From Bromus sterilis (lineage: Eukaryota > Streptophyta > Magnoliopsida > Poales > Poaceae): 64,000 nucleotides of DNA. The notes under the pieces were generated by a model, which made no database searches, was not told the origin of the DNA, and saw only the letters and a list, made by a program, of their open reading frames with translations. Made by a program: the position numbers and the translations under genes. The stretch is from the NCBI GenBank assembly GCA_950022295.1, contig OX465600.1, forward strand, positions 231,901,782 through 231,965,781, read 5' to 3'. Below are positions 49,043 through 58,798 of this stretch, piece after piece. Each line of letters opens with the position of its first letter. The stretch's first letter is position 1.

Positions 49043-49140
49043 CACTACTAGGAGCAAAACCATATCATTCGGCCCGGCTAAAGCCGAAACATTGCTTTCG
49101 GTCGAACTAGAGCCGACATGGATGTGCACAGGGGACCGAG
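49043..49140 (+). mobile_element. Candidate CACTA transposon terminus
   Basis: CACTACTAGG (49043-49052) is followed by subterminal inverted words (TTCGGC at 49068-49073 facing GCCGAA at 49083-49088, then further CGG/CCG-rich words). CACTA elements start with CACTA and carry such subterminal repeats. The matching TAGTG end and a transposase are not seen in the window. The element is therefore truncated, or its extent is unclear. Confidence 0.45.
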
Positions 49141-50615
49141 CTTTGGTGACTTGTATACTACAAGTCATGGAGAGACTTGTGCCACATTGGGGCCCTCCGC
49201 TATTAATCCAATGGATACAAATTACCAAACACAAAATTCAACCGAGGGGCTCATGTGTAAAGAGGCGGGACGAGGGGATTTTTCGCGGGATGGGGCCCAT
49301 TTCTCTCGCGCGGCGGGATGGAGCCGAAATTCGATGCGGGAGCGCCACTGCGGAGCTCGGGATGAGTAGCGCAAGTTGAGGAGGAGATCTTTGTAGCCGC
49401 AGCGGTGCCATCCTTGATCGGGATTCTGTCCGTTCCTCTCCCACCGCGTCATTGTTGCCAGCGGCTTCGACCCTTTTCTCCCGCGCGTCCAGGCAAGGAT
49501 TTCCGTCGATTCCTGACGGGGATCAACCCCGGCAAATCCCATGGTCAGGGACCCTGGGTTAGTCATAGAGATAAGCACAGGTTGTACGATACTCGTCGGC
49601 TAACAGGAGAAGCACTTCCTGCTCGATATTATTGCGTGAGGGGGCGATTACAGTGGAGGCCAAGGCGAGTACTCGCAAGGCTAGGATGAATAGAGGCTTA
49701 TTGAGTTGATTTGGACGTCTCCCCTCCCAGCCTAGGTCTCGGGGAGTCCGTGCTAGGTTACAGAGGATGGTTTCCTAGTTCTAGTCTTGCCTTGTACGCC
49801 AAGTTGCACCTTCCATGTTAGTTGCGGACTCCTACGTCGGTGCTTGGTTGGACCAATCGTGGGCTTGTCGTAGCTTCCCAGCGGGCCTTCTGTCTTCATA
49901 CGCACCAGGTAGTCTCACATGTAGGAGTCGTGGGCTCACCCCCTCGTCAGTAGCCCCCGAGTGCCTGGGGGACTCAAAGAGTCGCGCAGGGACTCGAATT
50001 CATCTGCGCCTTTATTGTTTGTAAGCGCGGCATCGCCACGGGTCGCTGGCAGTTTTGAGCCATGACAATATCTGTTTCGAGGGATTGCTAAGATGAAAGG
50101 GCCCAAGGAGTCGACTGGTCGAGCCTTGGTGAATTGTACTAGTGACAAATACCATAGTAGCCCAATCAAGCTCACGTCCCTCGACATGAACTTGAAACAC
50201 TGGTGTCAAGCAAAGTCATGCCGCTGCAGGTCTTATAGGATCAATTGCTGCCAGTCTAATCATATAGCCTGAGCGCGTCCGCTCGGCTCTTTCTATCATG
50301 CGAGCGCATGGAAAAGGTCGGGAGTGAAATCTCTCTTCGGCAAGTCCCGGCCCGGCCGTTCTGCGCAGCGGAGTCTTACCTACACGCAAAGCTTGTGTGG
50401 CATCTGGGTACAGTGTGTCATAGCCTAGGCATAATTATTTTTTGTAGAGGCACGGAGCCTGATTAGCGATGCACCCACTTGGAATAAATAATCAAGTGAG
50501 CTGTTTTAGTCATCACTCGCGGAGTTTTGTAGTGAACTCAGGTGAGGAAAATAAGAAAGCGCCCACTCGGAATGTTGTCGAGTGTGCGAGTAAATTATGT
50601 CTGCTGAATTGCTAA
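49141..50615. other. Unassigned moderately GC-rich DNA, possibly LTR of the Tat-type element
   Basis: I find no coding sequence that I trust. It adjoins the 3' region of the minus-strand Tat-type Gypsy and may contain its 3' LTR, but I could not locate TG...CA borders, and the partner LTR lies outside the window. Confidence 0.35.
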
Positions 50616-50621
50616 GTCTTT

Positions 50622-50845
50622 TTTGCGAGTGGTCACTCGAATGCCTTTCTTCTCTTGGGGTGAGGGTGCACCCGAACTCTGAGAGTATGTGGTTTCTGCT
50701 GGTGCGAGTGATCACTCGAGCACATCTTTGCCATCTGGGTGAGGGAGCACCCAAACTCTGAGAGTATATTGTTTTTGCTGGTGCGAGTGATCACTCGAGC
50801 ACATCTTTGCCTTCTGGGTGAGGGAGCACCCGAACTCAAAAGGGT
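50622..50845. repeat. 79-bp tandem repeat, about 2.8 copies
   Basis: GGTGCGAGTG recurs at 50701 and 50780, with a decayed copy near 50622, exactly 79 bases apart. Each unit includes the palindrome-like GAGTGATCACTC and the word GGGTGAGGGAGCACCC. Confidence 0.85.
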
Positions 50846-51261
50846 ACTCCCGATGGGAGTAAGAATTTTAAAGTCAGAAAATTTAGACATATAGCTGGCT
50901 CTTGGAATCGTTTGGTTTTTCCCAACTGCTTTTACCTTTGATCCGTTCCCTTTGGGATGCCGTGCTGATATGCATTGTCATGTTGTTTGATGACCTATGA
51001 TGATGCTTGATTTTTTTTGATCCGTCACGTCTTCTGGACTGTCATAATGATGGTTTGGAAGTCGCGCTGCATGTTGCCTGTTGGGTTTCTAAGGCTTTGT
51101 ATGGGAAACAAGCAAGATTTGACGCATCCTGTAAATAATGCTGACCGTGTGAAGGCATATTCGTCTTGGAATTCGTAACGCTCGGCCCGTTTGGTCTTTG
51201 ATGCAATGATGGCGCCGCCTGGGATTCTGTGTGTTTTTCCTGGTTTTCCCTTGGATTGTGC

Positions 51262-51269
51262 TATAAATA
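51262..51269 (+). promoter_or_regulatory. TATA box of the antisense ORF
   Basis: GCTATAAATACTTCC is an optimal plant TATA box (TATAAATA) 68-75 bases before ATG 51337. This leaves room for a normal 5' leader of about 45 bases. Confidence 0.6.
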
Positions 51270-51336
51270 CTTCCTTTGGTTGCCCGTCCTTGGCATCCAT
51301 TCTTCGCATCTTTCCCTTCTGCTTCTTCTTCTTCAT

Positions 51337-51960
51337 ATGGCACCCAAACGTGGTAGCGGTGTAGCTGGGCGAGGCCGTGGTGTTGTAGGGCGAGTCCATG
51401 GCCGCACCCCTCGTTCCTCACGCGGTGAGCGTAATGGTACCGCGTGGGCGCTTTCTTCTTCTTCCTCCATGGAAGAGGGATTTTGGCGCCATGATTTTCT
51501 TTTGCATGTTCTTGGGCGGAATGCTTCCCGGATTCCTCTTCCTGTCTCGTTTGCCTCCATTGCTTTTGAGCGTGGCTTAAAGGGCATCTGGCTCCGTCTT
51601 CATGGATGCTCTCGTTCTTCTTCTTGGGTGGAGCTGGAATTTGATAGTTCGTCCTTGATCTTCCTTGGGTCTGGCTGGAGGACGTTTTCTCGTCAGTTGA
51701 ATTCGCGCGGTGTGGACAGCCTTTGTTGTCGTTTTGACGGCGAAGATACTGTTATTATCCGTGCGTTTGATGCTGGTGGCAACCGTCTGGATCCATACTA
51801 TGAGGAGACGAGCAGCAGCGATTCTGATGGCTCGAGTGGTGGTTCGCCTACTTCTCCCGTGTCTTCGTCTCCGGCTGATCCCTCGGGCGATGGTGTTTTC
51901 TCTTCTAGTTCTGAGGAAGATCTGGACGTCAAGCCAGTCGTCAAGTGGCAGCGTCAGTAG
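51337..51960 (+). CDS. Antisense extra ORF of the Tat-type element, B3-like domain, 207 aa
   Basis: An uninterrupted ORF of 207 residues starts at ATG 51337; an upstream GTG-started extension is less likely because a TATA box lies inside it. Residues 1-35 are RG-rich and basic. Residues about 50-150 (HDFLLHVLG, IPLPVSFA at 66, GSGWRTFSRQL at about 110, CCRFDGEDTVIIRAFDAGG at about 131-149) follow the B3 DNA-binding fold pattern of plant transcription factors (the GW..F and FDG...V..FD words). The C-terminal 50 residues are Ser/Asp/Glu-rich. It runs opposite to the integrase, in the place where Grande-type Tat elements carry an antisense ORF. It might bind element DNA or act as a regulator; this is inference. 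It is the only apparently intact long protein frame with its own promoter in the window. Confidence 0.6.
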   Translation: MAPKRGSGVAGRGRGVVGRVHGRTPRSSRGERNGTAWALSSSSSMEEGFWRHDFLLHVLGRNASRIPLPVSFASIAFERGLKGIWLRLHGCSRSSSWVELEFDSSSLIFLGSGWRTFSRQLNSRGVDSLCCRFDGEDTVIIRAFDAGGNRLDPYYEETSSSDSDGSSGGSPTSPVSSSPADPSGDGVFSSSSEEDLDVKPVVKWQRQ

Positions 51961-52152
51961 GCGAGGCACCTTGTAGAACTGGAGGACAGCGAGCTTCTCC
52001 CTCGCCGGCTAGGCTGCTACTTTGTCTGTGATGATGCCCGCCTGGTTGTGGCACGAAAGTGCCAATTATCTCAGCATGAGCAAACATGTAGAAGTTGAAA
52101 TGTAGCCCAACTTGTAGTTCCGCGGGTCCTTCTGTAACGGCAAACTGTCGTT

Positions 52153-52310
52153 TCGACTTCTTTGTAATGAGAATGTCTTCGACTCCTTTGTAATGAGAAT
52201 GTCTTCGACTCCTTTGTAATGAGAATATCTTCGACTCCTTTGTAATGAGAATATCTTCGACTCCTTTGTAATGAGAATATCTTCGACTCCTTTGTAAATG
52301 GGTAATGTCT
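52153..52310. repeat. 26-bp tandem repeat, six copies
   Basis: TCGACTCCTTTGTAATGAGA followed by ATRTCT is repeated from 52153. There are five 26-bp copies and a sixth imperfect one of 28 bp. The 3rd to 5th copies are identical, which indicates recent local expansion. Confidence 0.92.
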
Positions 52311-52565
52311 TCTCGGGTGCGCGTAAGCGCTCCCGATGGGAGTAGACCCCGAGGCTGCGTTTGATTTGCACAATGAAGCGTAGGCTTTATGATTTGTTGT
52401 CTCACTAGTTTGTAGTTGTCTTTGAATTTTTCCAAGTTTAGATCGGGTGCGCGTCAGCGCTCCCGATGGGAGTAGCCCCCGAGTCTTTAGGCGATCACTT
52501 GCGATCGGGTGAACACTGAAGAATCGTTTGCTTTTTGATGAAACTTTGTTTGGCGAGAGTCGCAT

Positions 52566-52916
52566 TTTTAGCGAGGGTAACATCTTTCAGGGGGAGTTGT
52601 ATGCTCGAGCCCCCGAGTATTTTTAAGTAAAAGTCGCGTTTGCGAAGATAGCGTCTCTCGGGGGGAGTTCTAGGCTCGAGCCCCCGAGTGCTTGTAAGTA
52701 AGGGTCGCGTTTGCGAAGTTAGCGTCTCTCGAGGGGAGTTCTAGGCTCGAGCCCCCGAGTGCTTGTAAGTAAGGGTCGCGTTTGCAAAGATAGCGTCTCT
52801 CGATGGGAGTTCTAGGCTCGAGCCCCCGAGTGCTTGTAAGTAAGGGTCGCGTTTGCGAAGATAGCGTCTCTCGGGGGGACTTCTGGGCTCGAGCCCCCTG
52901 AGTTCTTGTAAGTAGG
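52566..52916. repeat. 71-bp tandem repeat, five copies
   Basis: The anchor GCTCGAGCCC recurs at 52603, 52674, 52745, 52816 and 52887, exactly 71 bases apart each time. Units share AGTAAGGGTCGCGTTTGCGA and GATAGCGTCTCTCG. It lies just beyond the end of pol in the element's orientation. Confidence 0.92.
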
Positions 52917-53006
52917 ATGCTTTGGGCAACATTATTTTATTCCTTCAAATTTTACATGTGTTTCCGATCGGTGCTGCTGCCGATGTCTCTGATAATGCCT
53001 GGAGGA

Positions 53007-54230
53007 CTATGGGTAGAACAGGCGTAGGTTCGCTACGTTCCATGGATTTCCCAAGTCCTCATTTGTCTTTGGATTCTTTAATTTGTATGCTCTTCCTGCT
53101 ATGACTTCCGAGATGATGAACGGTCCCTCCCATTGTGGGGCAAGTTTGTGCACTTTTTCCTGTATTAGCCGTAGCACAAGGTCTCCTTTGTTGAACGTTC
53201 TGGTCCGCAGGCGACTGCTTTGATATGTGCGTAATTTGTCCTGGTATCCTTCAGATTTGGTGATGGATGTGTCCCGTGCTTCGTCTGCTACGTCTTTGTC
53301 GTCCTGCAGCGATTCTTCTGCCTCTTCCTCTTTGTACCCTGAGATTCTGGGTGCTCCGAATTTTAAGTCGTGCAGCAGCACTGCTTCTGCCCCGTATACC
53401 AAGAAGAAGGGTGTATACTGGGTTGAACTATTTGTGGTGGTGCGCAGGCTCCATAGGACTGCAGGGAGCTCCTCTATCCAGTTGCATGCGGCTTGTTCTA
53501 GTGGTGCTAGGAGTCGCTTCTTTATTCCTCCGCATACTAGGCCGTTTTCTTTCTCCACTTGGCCATTAGACTGCGGGTGTGCGACTAATGCGTAGTCGAT
53601 TTTGATGCCCAACTCTTGACAGAAATTTTGGAACTCTGCTGCTGTGAAGTTAGTACCATTGTCTGTGATGATGTTGTGTGGTACTCCGAATCTGAAGATG
53701 ATTGTTTTGATGAAGTTGACTGCCGTGAGGGCTGTTGAGCTGGTGATTGGTACTGCCTCGATCCATTTGATGAATTTGTCGACTACGACCAGTAGGTGTG
53801 TTCTTCCTCCTTTTGATGATTTCTTGAGTGGGCCCACCATGTCAAGTCCCCATGTGGCGAATGGCCATGATAACGGTATGGTTTTGAGTTCTGATGCTGG
53901 GGCGTGCGGCCTGCTGGCGAACTTTTGGCAGGCAATGCAACTCCGTACGATATCCTCTGCATTTCTCATGGCGGTTGGCCAGTAGAATCCTGCCCGAAAG
54001 GCTTTTTACACGAGTGCTCAACTTCTGGCATGATGCCCGCAGGTGCCTTCGTGAATCTCTAGCAGCAGTGCTTTTCGTCTTCCTCATCTATGCACTTTTG
54101 TAGGACCTGGGAAATATTGCGCTTGTAGAGTTTTCTGTTGATGACTGTGAATGCTTTGGATCGTCGACTGATGCGTTGGGCTTCTACAACGTCTTGTGGT
54201 AGGGTGCCTTCGATTAGGAATCGAAGAAAG
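53007..54230 (-). pseudogene. pol: Tat-lineage Gypsy integrase fragment
   Basis: The open part (53969-53007, 320 residues) contains the zinc-finger end IVRSCIACQKFA, the catalytic Asp in WGLDMVG, the second Asp in ITDNGTNF and the Glu in NGQVEKENG, then the C-terminal region ending LRLFYP and a stop. Upstream, in other frames, the finger's first half (LLEIHEGTCGHHASSR, about 54055) and the RNase H-integrase linker are readable up to 54230, where the inserted LTR cuts it. At least one frame change lies between the two parts. The GPLKKSSKG...LLVVVDKF wording fits the Tat/Retand-type integrase. There is no chromodomain. Confidence 0.8.
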
Positions 54231-54589
54231 TGTAAGGCCCCTGATGCGGTACTAACTCTAACTAGTCGCTTTCGCGTCCGGTCGGAGTTAGAAGCGCATC
54301 AAACGCCACCGGCGCACGACACTCGCACTCGTGTCGCTGCCGGATTCTCGACAACAGGTATATAAGCATAACTCTATAAGAAAGGAAATACATATAGAAG
54401 ATAATTAGAACATGGCATACAACGCCACTGTCTAATAATATAACATCATCATGAGTACATCTCATCCATACATCAATACATCAAGCGGAACCAAAATAGG
54501 GACCGAGTACGGTCAAGATCCAAATTTCCCTAGAGAGGGCTACACATAAATATCCACCCACGGGAACGTCTGAGCCCAACTATAGGATC

Positions 54590-54678
54590 CTACTGGTCGG
54601 GGTACTCGTACTCGTCGTCATCCTCCGGGGGCACCTCCACGAAGTAACGTCCGGTGCTGGGGTCGAGGTAGTAGTCCA
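54590..54678 (-). other. Candidate acidic exon B with stop in Gypsy LTR (89 bp)
   Basis: The acceptor GGCCGCTGCAG precedes it on the minus strand. It completes a phase-1 codon and reads DYYLDPSTGRYFVEVPPEDD, then an acidic Tyr-rich tail ending YPDQ and TAG (54592-54590). It is closely similar to 48482-48567 and analogous to 10703-10779. Confidence 0.48.
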
Positions 54679-55879
54679 CTGCAGCGGCCGATCAGGCAAA
54701 GCAGTAAAGACAGAAATGTAAACGGGGGTGAGAACATGTCATTACGGAATAACTAACGCTACAGGTAAGGTAAAGACATAGACAGGTTGCAGCCGTACTA
54801 GCATATATGGTGGCTACATGTTCTATCAGAATAAAGATGAGATCCAAGAAGTTCGTTGACAACGTGTCATAAGTCGGCTATCCACCTACTTACGCAAACA
54901 TAACACAACCTCGTTTCTCTCTCGGTCCCCCTGGACGAAGAAAGACAACCAAGGCACACACACGGTTTGTCAAGTTTTATAGCATGATTTCCATTGATCT
55001 TATTCTATGAACAAGGAGTAGGTCTCAAGTAGTCCATAACCGCGGGCACGACTTTTCAAAAAGATTTACCCTGCAGGGGTGTACCAACTGTCCATTATAG
55101 ACGTCACATGTACGCCCGGTTTCCACTTGGCTAGGTAAGCGCCTGAAACTCCGGAACTTCAGAGTCCCTCTAACTAACAACACACATATCCGGGTGGCCC
55201 CCGGGGATTCGACATCCAACCTGGGAGCTGGCCACGCTCTCGGATCGGCCTCTTCCGTATCAACAGGGTTTGGGTTGCCGGTGAAACCTCACATGGGGAC
55301 CGGGCCCTCGCCGGTCAGTTTTGGGCCAGCCAAGAAACTATGTCCTCCTGGCCCTGGTTTGGTTTGGAAACAACCGGGGATCCAACCAGCACACACACAT
55401 TGCAAATGTAAATCATCTTGGGCCACCTCTGGAACGTATGAAGCTAGGTAGGTAACACAAGGGGGCCCCATAAAACCCCACACACGATTAGGCACGCTCG
55501 TCAAGAAACACAATACCCGGAACTCGGGTCCTAGGTGACTCAAATGGAACAAAGCACCAGACGGGAATAGTCCAGCCTTCCACCTTTCGTCGAATATAAA
55601 TTAACATCATTTAACAATAATAAATATCAACCAACTTCTTTTATAGCATGATATCCCAACCATGAATATATAGGGTAAGCAGCAAGTTTTCTATCCATAC
55701 TAAGCAATGGCTGAGCAGCGGTAACTTAGCAGTACAATGGTTTGCTGGGATGTGGGGATCATGGCTGTATGGGTTTAAGCATGGCATATAAGGTAGATAG
55801 GATCAAGCAACAACGTTCTAGATCTACAGCTAGGCATGAGCAGAAAGTTATAAAGTAATGACACAGATCTCCCCCTTGC

Positions 55880-55966
55880 CTGGTAAGGTAGTCGAAGCAG
55901 CACCCACGGTACCCTCGTGCTCGGTGTCGGACAGCTCCACGTAAGTCTCCTCGTCAGTCTCGGGTG
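55880..55966 (-). other. Candidate acidic exon A in Gypsy LTR (87 bp)
   Basis: The acceptor CTTACGTTAG and the donor CCAG|GCAAGG flank it on the minus strand. The phase-1 frame includes PETDEETYVELSDTEHEG. The intron to exon B would be 1201 bases (55879-54679), against 1204 in the solo LTR, with GC-AG ends in both. Confidence 0.45.
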
Positions 55967-57112
55967 CTAACGTAAGATACCGGCAAGGAAAACACACGAG
56001 TAAGCAACTGATGCGAACTCAAACAAGGATGGCATGTTTAAGTTTTATTCACATGATAAGACCCTGACTAGTCAAATTTAAATGAAGGTGATGACGACAA
56101 GTCATCACTTTCATATGCATTTTATTTACATTGCAATGGCTTTGGTCTAAGCCTTAGTTTAGGTGTAAGTAGCATAGAATCTTGACATGAACAACAAAGC
56201 ATTGCAAGAATTTAAATAACATGGAAAGAGAGCAAAGATTCCGGAGACGGAGTAGTGTCGGTGAAATTGACACATGGAAGGTGCAACAGTTGATGGAGGC
56301 CAGCCACTAGGCATATGACAATATGCTAGGGGCTGACTTGAAGAAAGAAGATGACTTGGAACAGACTTGAAAAGATCAGGTGAACAACACTTCAAATGCA
56401 CTGAAGTTGAAATGCTTCAGGCGGAAAGATCTGAAAGCTTCTGAACCAGGTGATCACACCTTGTCTCAAGAGTTGCACAAAACAACATGGAAACATCACT
56501 GCTGAACTCCTTGCAGAAAAGCACCCCAAAAACATATATGACATGTCTCAATTTGAATTTGCAAGGGCAGTTGCAAATTCAGCTGAAGTTCAGGGGGCTG
56601 AGTGCAAAATTGTACCTCATGAATTTTTAAAGGCTCAGATGAACAAATCATCATCACCATGCAATTCCTTATGCAAAAATTACCCCAATTTCATATATGG
56701 CATGAGCAACTTTGAAATTTGAACAACTTGGCAAAACAAGAATTTACAGGGGGCATTTGCAAAATTGGCCATGCTTCAAAATCATAGAGGGTCAAATGCA
56801 AAAATGCTCCCCACTATGCTGACCAGTAGCTCAAGCTACTCTAAAAAGATATAAGACATGCATCAAAAGATCATGAGGTGGAACTCTAGTTTGAATTTGA
56901 ATTCAAACTTAAATGAAATAAAAACAGAAAAGAAAAAGAATAAAAAAAAGAAAAGGGGAGGGGGGAGCCCAGCCAACTTGGGCTGGTCTCGGCCATTAGG
57001 CCCAGCTGCTGCTCCTTGCCCCTGAGCGCGCTAACTCTAATGGGCCAGGCCCAGCTGGATCCACGGCCGCGCTGGAGAAAAGGAGCAAAAACTCCAGGGG
57101 TAATTCGACCCC

Positions 57113-57175
57113 AAGGGGGATCGAACCCCGCACCGCGCGGTTACCACCCATGTGCGCTACCACTCGGCCACTGCT
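57113..57175 (-). other. tRNA-like segment with A and B boxes in the LTR
   Basis: On the minus strand TGGCCGAGTGGT (57170-57159) matches the pol III A box, and GGTTCGATCC (57127-57118) matches the B box. They are 31 bases apart, with a foldable T-arm (GGGG...CCCC). The acceptor stem does not close, so it is not a tRNA gene. It may be a relic captured by this LTR family. Confidence 0.45.
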
Positions 57176-57870
57176 TGAACTTTGACAGAGTACATCACGC
57201 ACTGAAGTTAAGCTAACTACGAGGTGTCTTCTGAACCTGAAACGCGAGCTGAACCCGACTTCAGGCGGCTGCAGATGGACGATAGGAGGGAGCTTGTGAC
57301 GCTGTGCTTCGATCCAGGCCTCCAACGCCCTGGCACAACGCTGCTCAGCCTTCGTATCAACTACGGTGACCATCCCTCTCGCAGAAACGAAGCGAAACGA
57401 GGCGTGAACTGAAGAAATCTGGTTGCTCGCTCTGAAGAAGTTCAGACTTCGCCGCTGCCGCACGCGTGGATTCTGGCGTCCACCGCATCATGCACGGCTC
57501 GCCGGGGACTCCAAGACTTCACCTAGCCGCAGCCGGGAGCACCCAGAACTCATTTTGCCATACACCTAGCCTCGCCGTGCTATGTACGGGTGCCACTACT
57601 CGTCGGAAAAACACGGTGGACGGCCTCTTGCAGGAGACAGGGGGAGGGGATCGGCAGGCTCACAGCGGGGCGACGCTCGTGCGGCTTGGGAAGACGTCAC
57701 CGACGTTCCAGGCGAAGACGGAGATGAAGACGTGGTCCAGCCGCGCAGGAACCTCAGGCCATGGACCTTCTGTCCATGGCGACTTCGAGCCGGACGCAGA
57801 GGAAGGAGGAGATGGAGGCGGCGGCGCCCGAGGGGGAATGGAGCTAGGGTTGGAGACGAGGAGCGGGGGG

Positions 57871-57880
57871 GCTTAAATAG
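57871..57880 (-). promoter_or_regulatory. TATA box in the Gypsy LTR (CTATTTAAGC)
   Basis: It lies about 880 bases into the LTR on the minus strand, upstream of a GC-rich segment with a GTGAGC donor candidate near 57663. It is probably the LTR promoter. Confidence 0.55.
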
Positions 57881-58762
57881 GAGAGGGGGAGAGGCGACGT
57901 GGCTCCAGGAGAGCCTCTCCTCCACGGGCACGCCATGTGCGTGAGGGGGGAGAAAGGTGAGAGGAGGGGGATGACAGGCGGGGCCCGCCGGCTGAGAGAG
58001 AGGGAGGAAAAAGAAAAAAAACGGGGTGCTGCCGCTGGTGGGCTGAATTCGAGCGGCCCAAGTGGCTAGAAGAGGAAAAGGAAGAACAGGGCCCTTTTCC
58101 ATATATAAAAAAAATGAGCAGCAGTGAAAGAAAAAGGAAAAGAAAAAGATAGGGGAAAAGGAAAAATATTCCAAATATTTTTAAAATCCCCCTAAAAAGA
58201 TGCTTGATCTCCCAAAATTGATTTGATCAATTTTGCATGCAGTGAACAATCCCCAAAAGTAAAACATCACCCTTTTCTATTTAGAATTAAATAGAAAAAG
58301 CCTTTGGAGAGTTTTTGAGAGAAAAACAGAAGGTTCATAATTTCATGAGCCTGAAATTCTTAATCCTTGCATTTTTCTAGATTTTTCAAAATTGGTTTGA
58401 CCAATTTTGGCAACAACAAAAATGTGGCCCCTTTTTGAATTCAAAAACACTTTGAACTAGGGCTACTGTTTTTGGTGGTGGCAAAAATGCTTGGAGGATT
58501 TTAAAACCCTTGCAATAGCAAATGAAATGGCTAGGCCAAGTTTGGTGTCAAGTGAAGTGAGCCTGTGACAAGGAAAATTCCATCAATGCCCTTCTTGAAC
58601 CACTTTGGATGCAAAAGAAAACAACCCAACATGACTCCATTCTCAAAGCCAATTAGGATCACCACATGAAATGACATACACATCCACCATGCCAAGTTAC
58701 AAGTCCAACAGAGGAAGTAAAATACATAGTGTTTGCTAGCTTATTACATGTGGGCTGTTACA

Positions 58763-58776
58763 GCTCTCCCCTACCA
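58763..58776 (-). promoter_or_regulatory. Gypsy polypurine tract
   Basis: TGGTAGGGGAGAGC on the minus strand adjoins the 3' LTR directly. Confidence 0.85.
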
Positions 58777-58798
58777 ACATAGGATCTCGTCCCGAGAT

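Larger units (their letters stand above)
50616..54230 (-). mobile_element. 3' portion of a Tat-lineage Gypsy element
   Basis: It comprises a minus-strand integrase fragment (54230-53007), a long 3' untranslated region with tandem arrays, and an opposite-strand ORF (51337-51960). Plant Tat-lineage elements (Grande, Retand, Ogre relatives) are known for long tandem-repeat-bearing regions between pol and the 3' LTR, and Grande-type elements for an antisense extra ORF there. Its upstream part is cut off by the Gypsy inserted at 54231 and should continue beyond the window. Left border uncertain. Confidence 0.65.
54231..58762 (-). repeat. Gypsy 3' LTR, 4532 bp
   Basis: On the minus strand it starts TGTAACAGCCC and ends GGGGCCTTACA. 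It is of the same family as the solo LTR at 44341-48916, in opposite orientation. It carries a TATA box, tRNA-like boxes and both exon-like segments. Confidence 0.95.

Noticed and set aside
49222..49578. 118-residue minus-strand ORF near the CACTA-like end
   Set aside because: Overlapping ORFs occur on both strands and I see no domain; possibly a decayed captured fragment, but not supportable.
52153..52916. CRISPR-like periodic repeats
   Set aside because: Units are contiguous tandem copies without unique spacers, in a plant retroelement.
57113..57175. Functional tRNA gene on the minus strand
   Set aside because: A and B boxes are present, but there is no closing acceptor stem and no clear anticodon arm, and the segment lies within an LTR.
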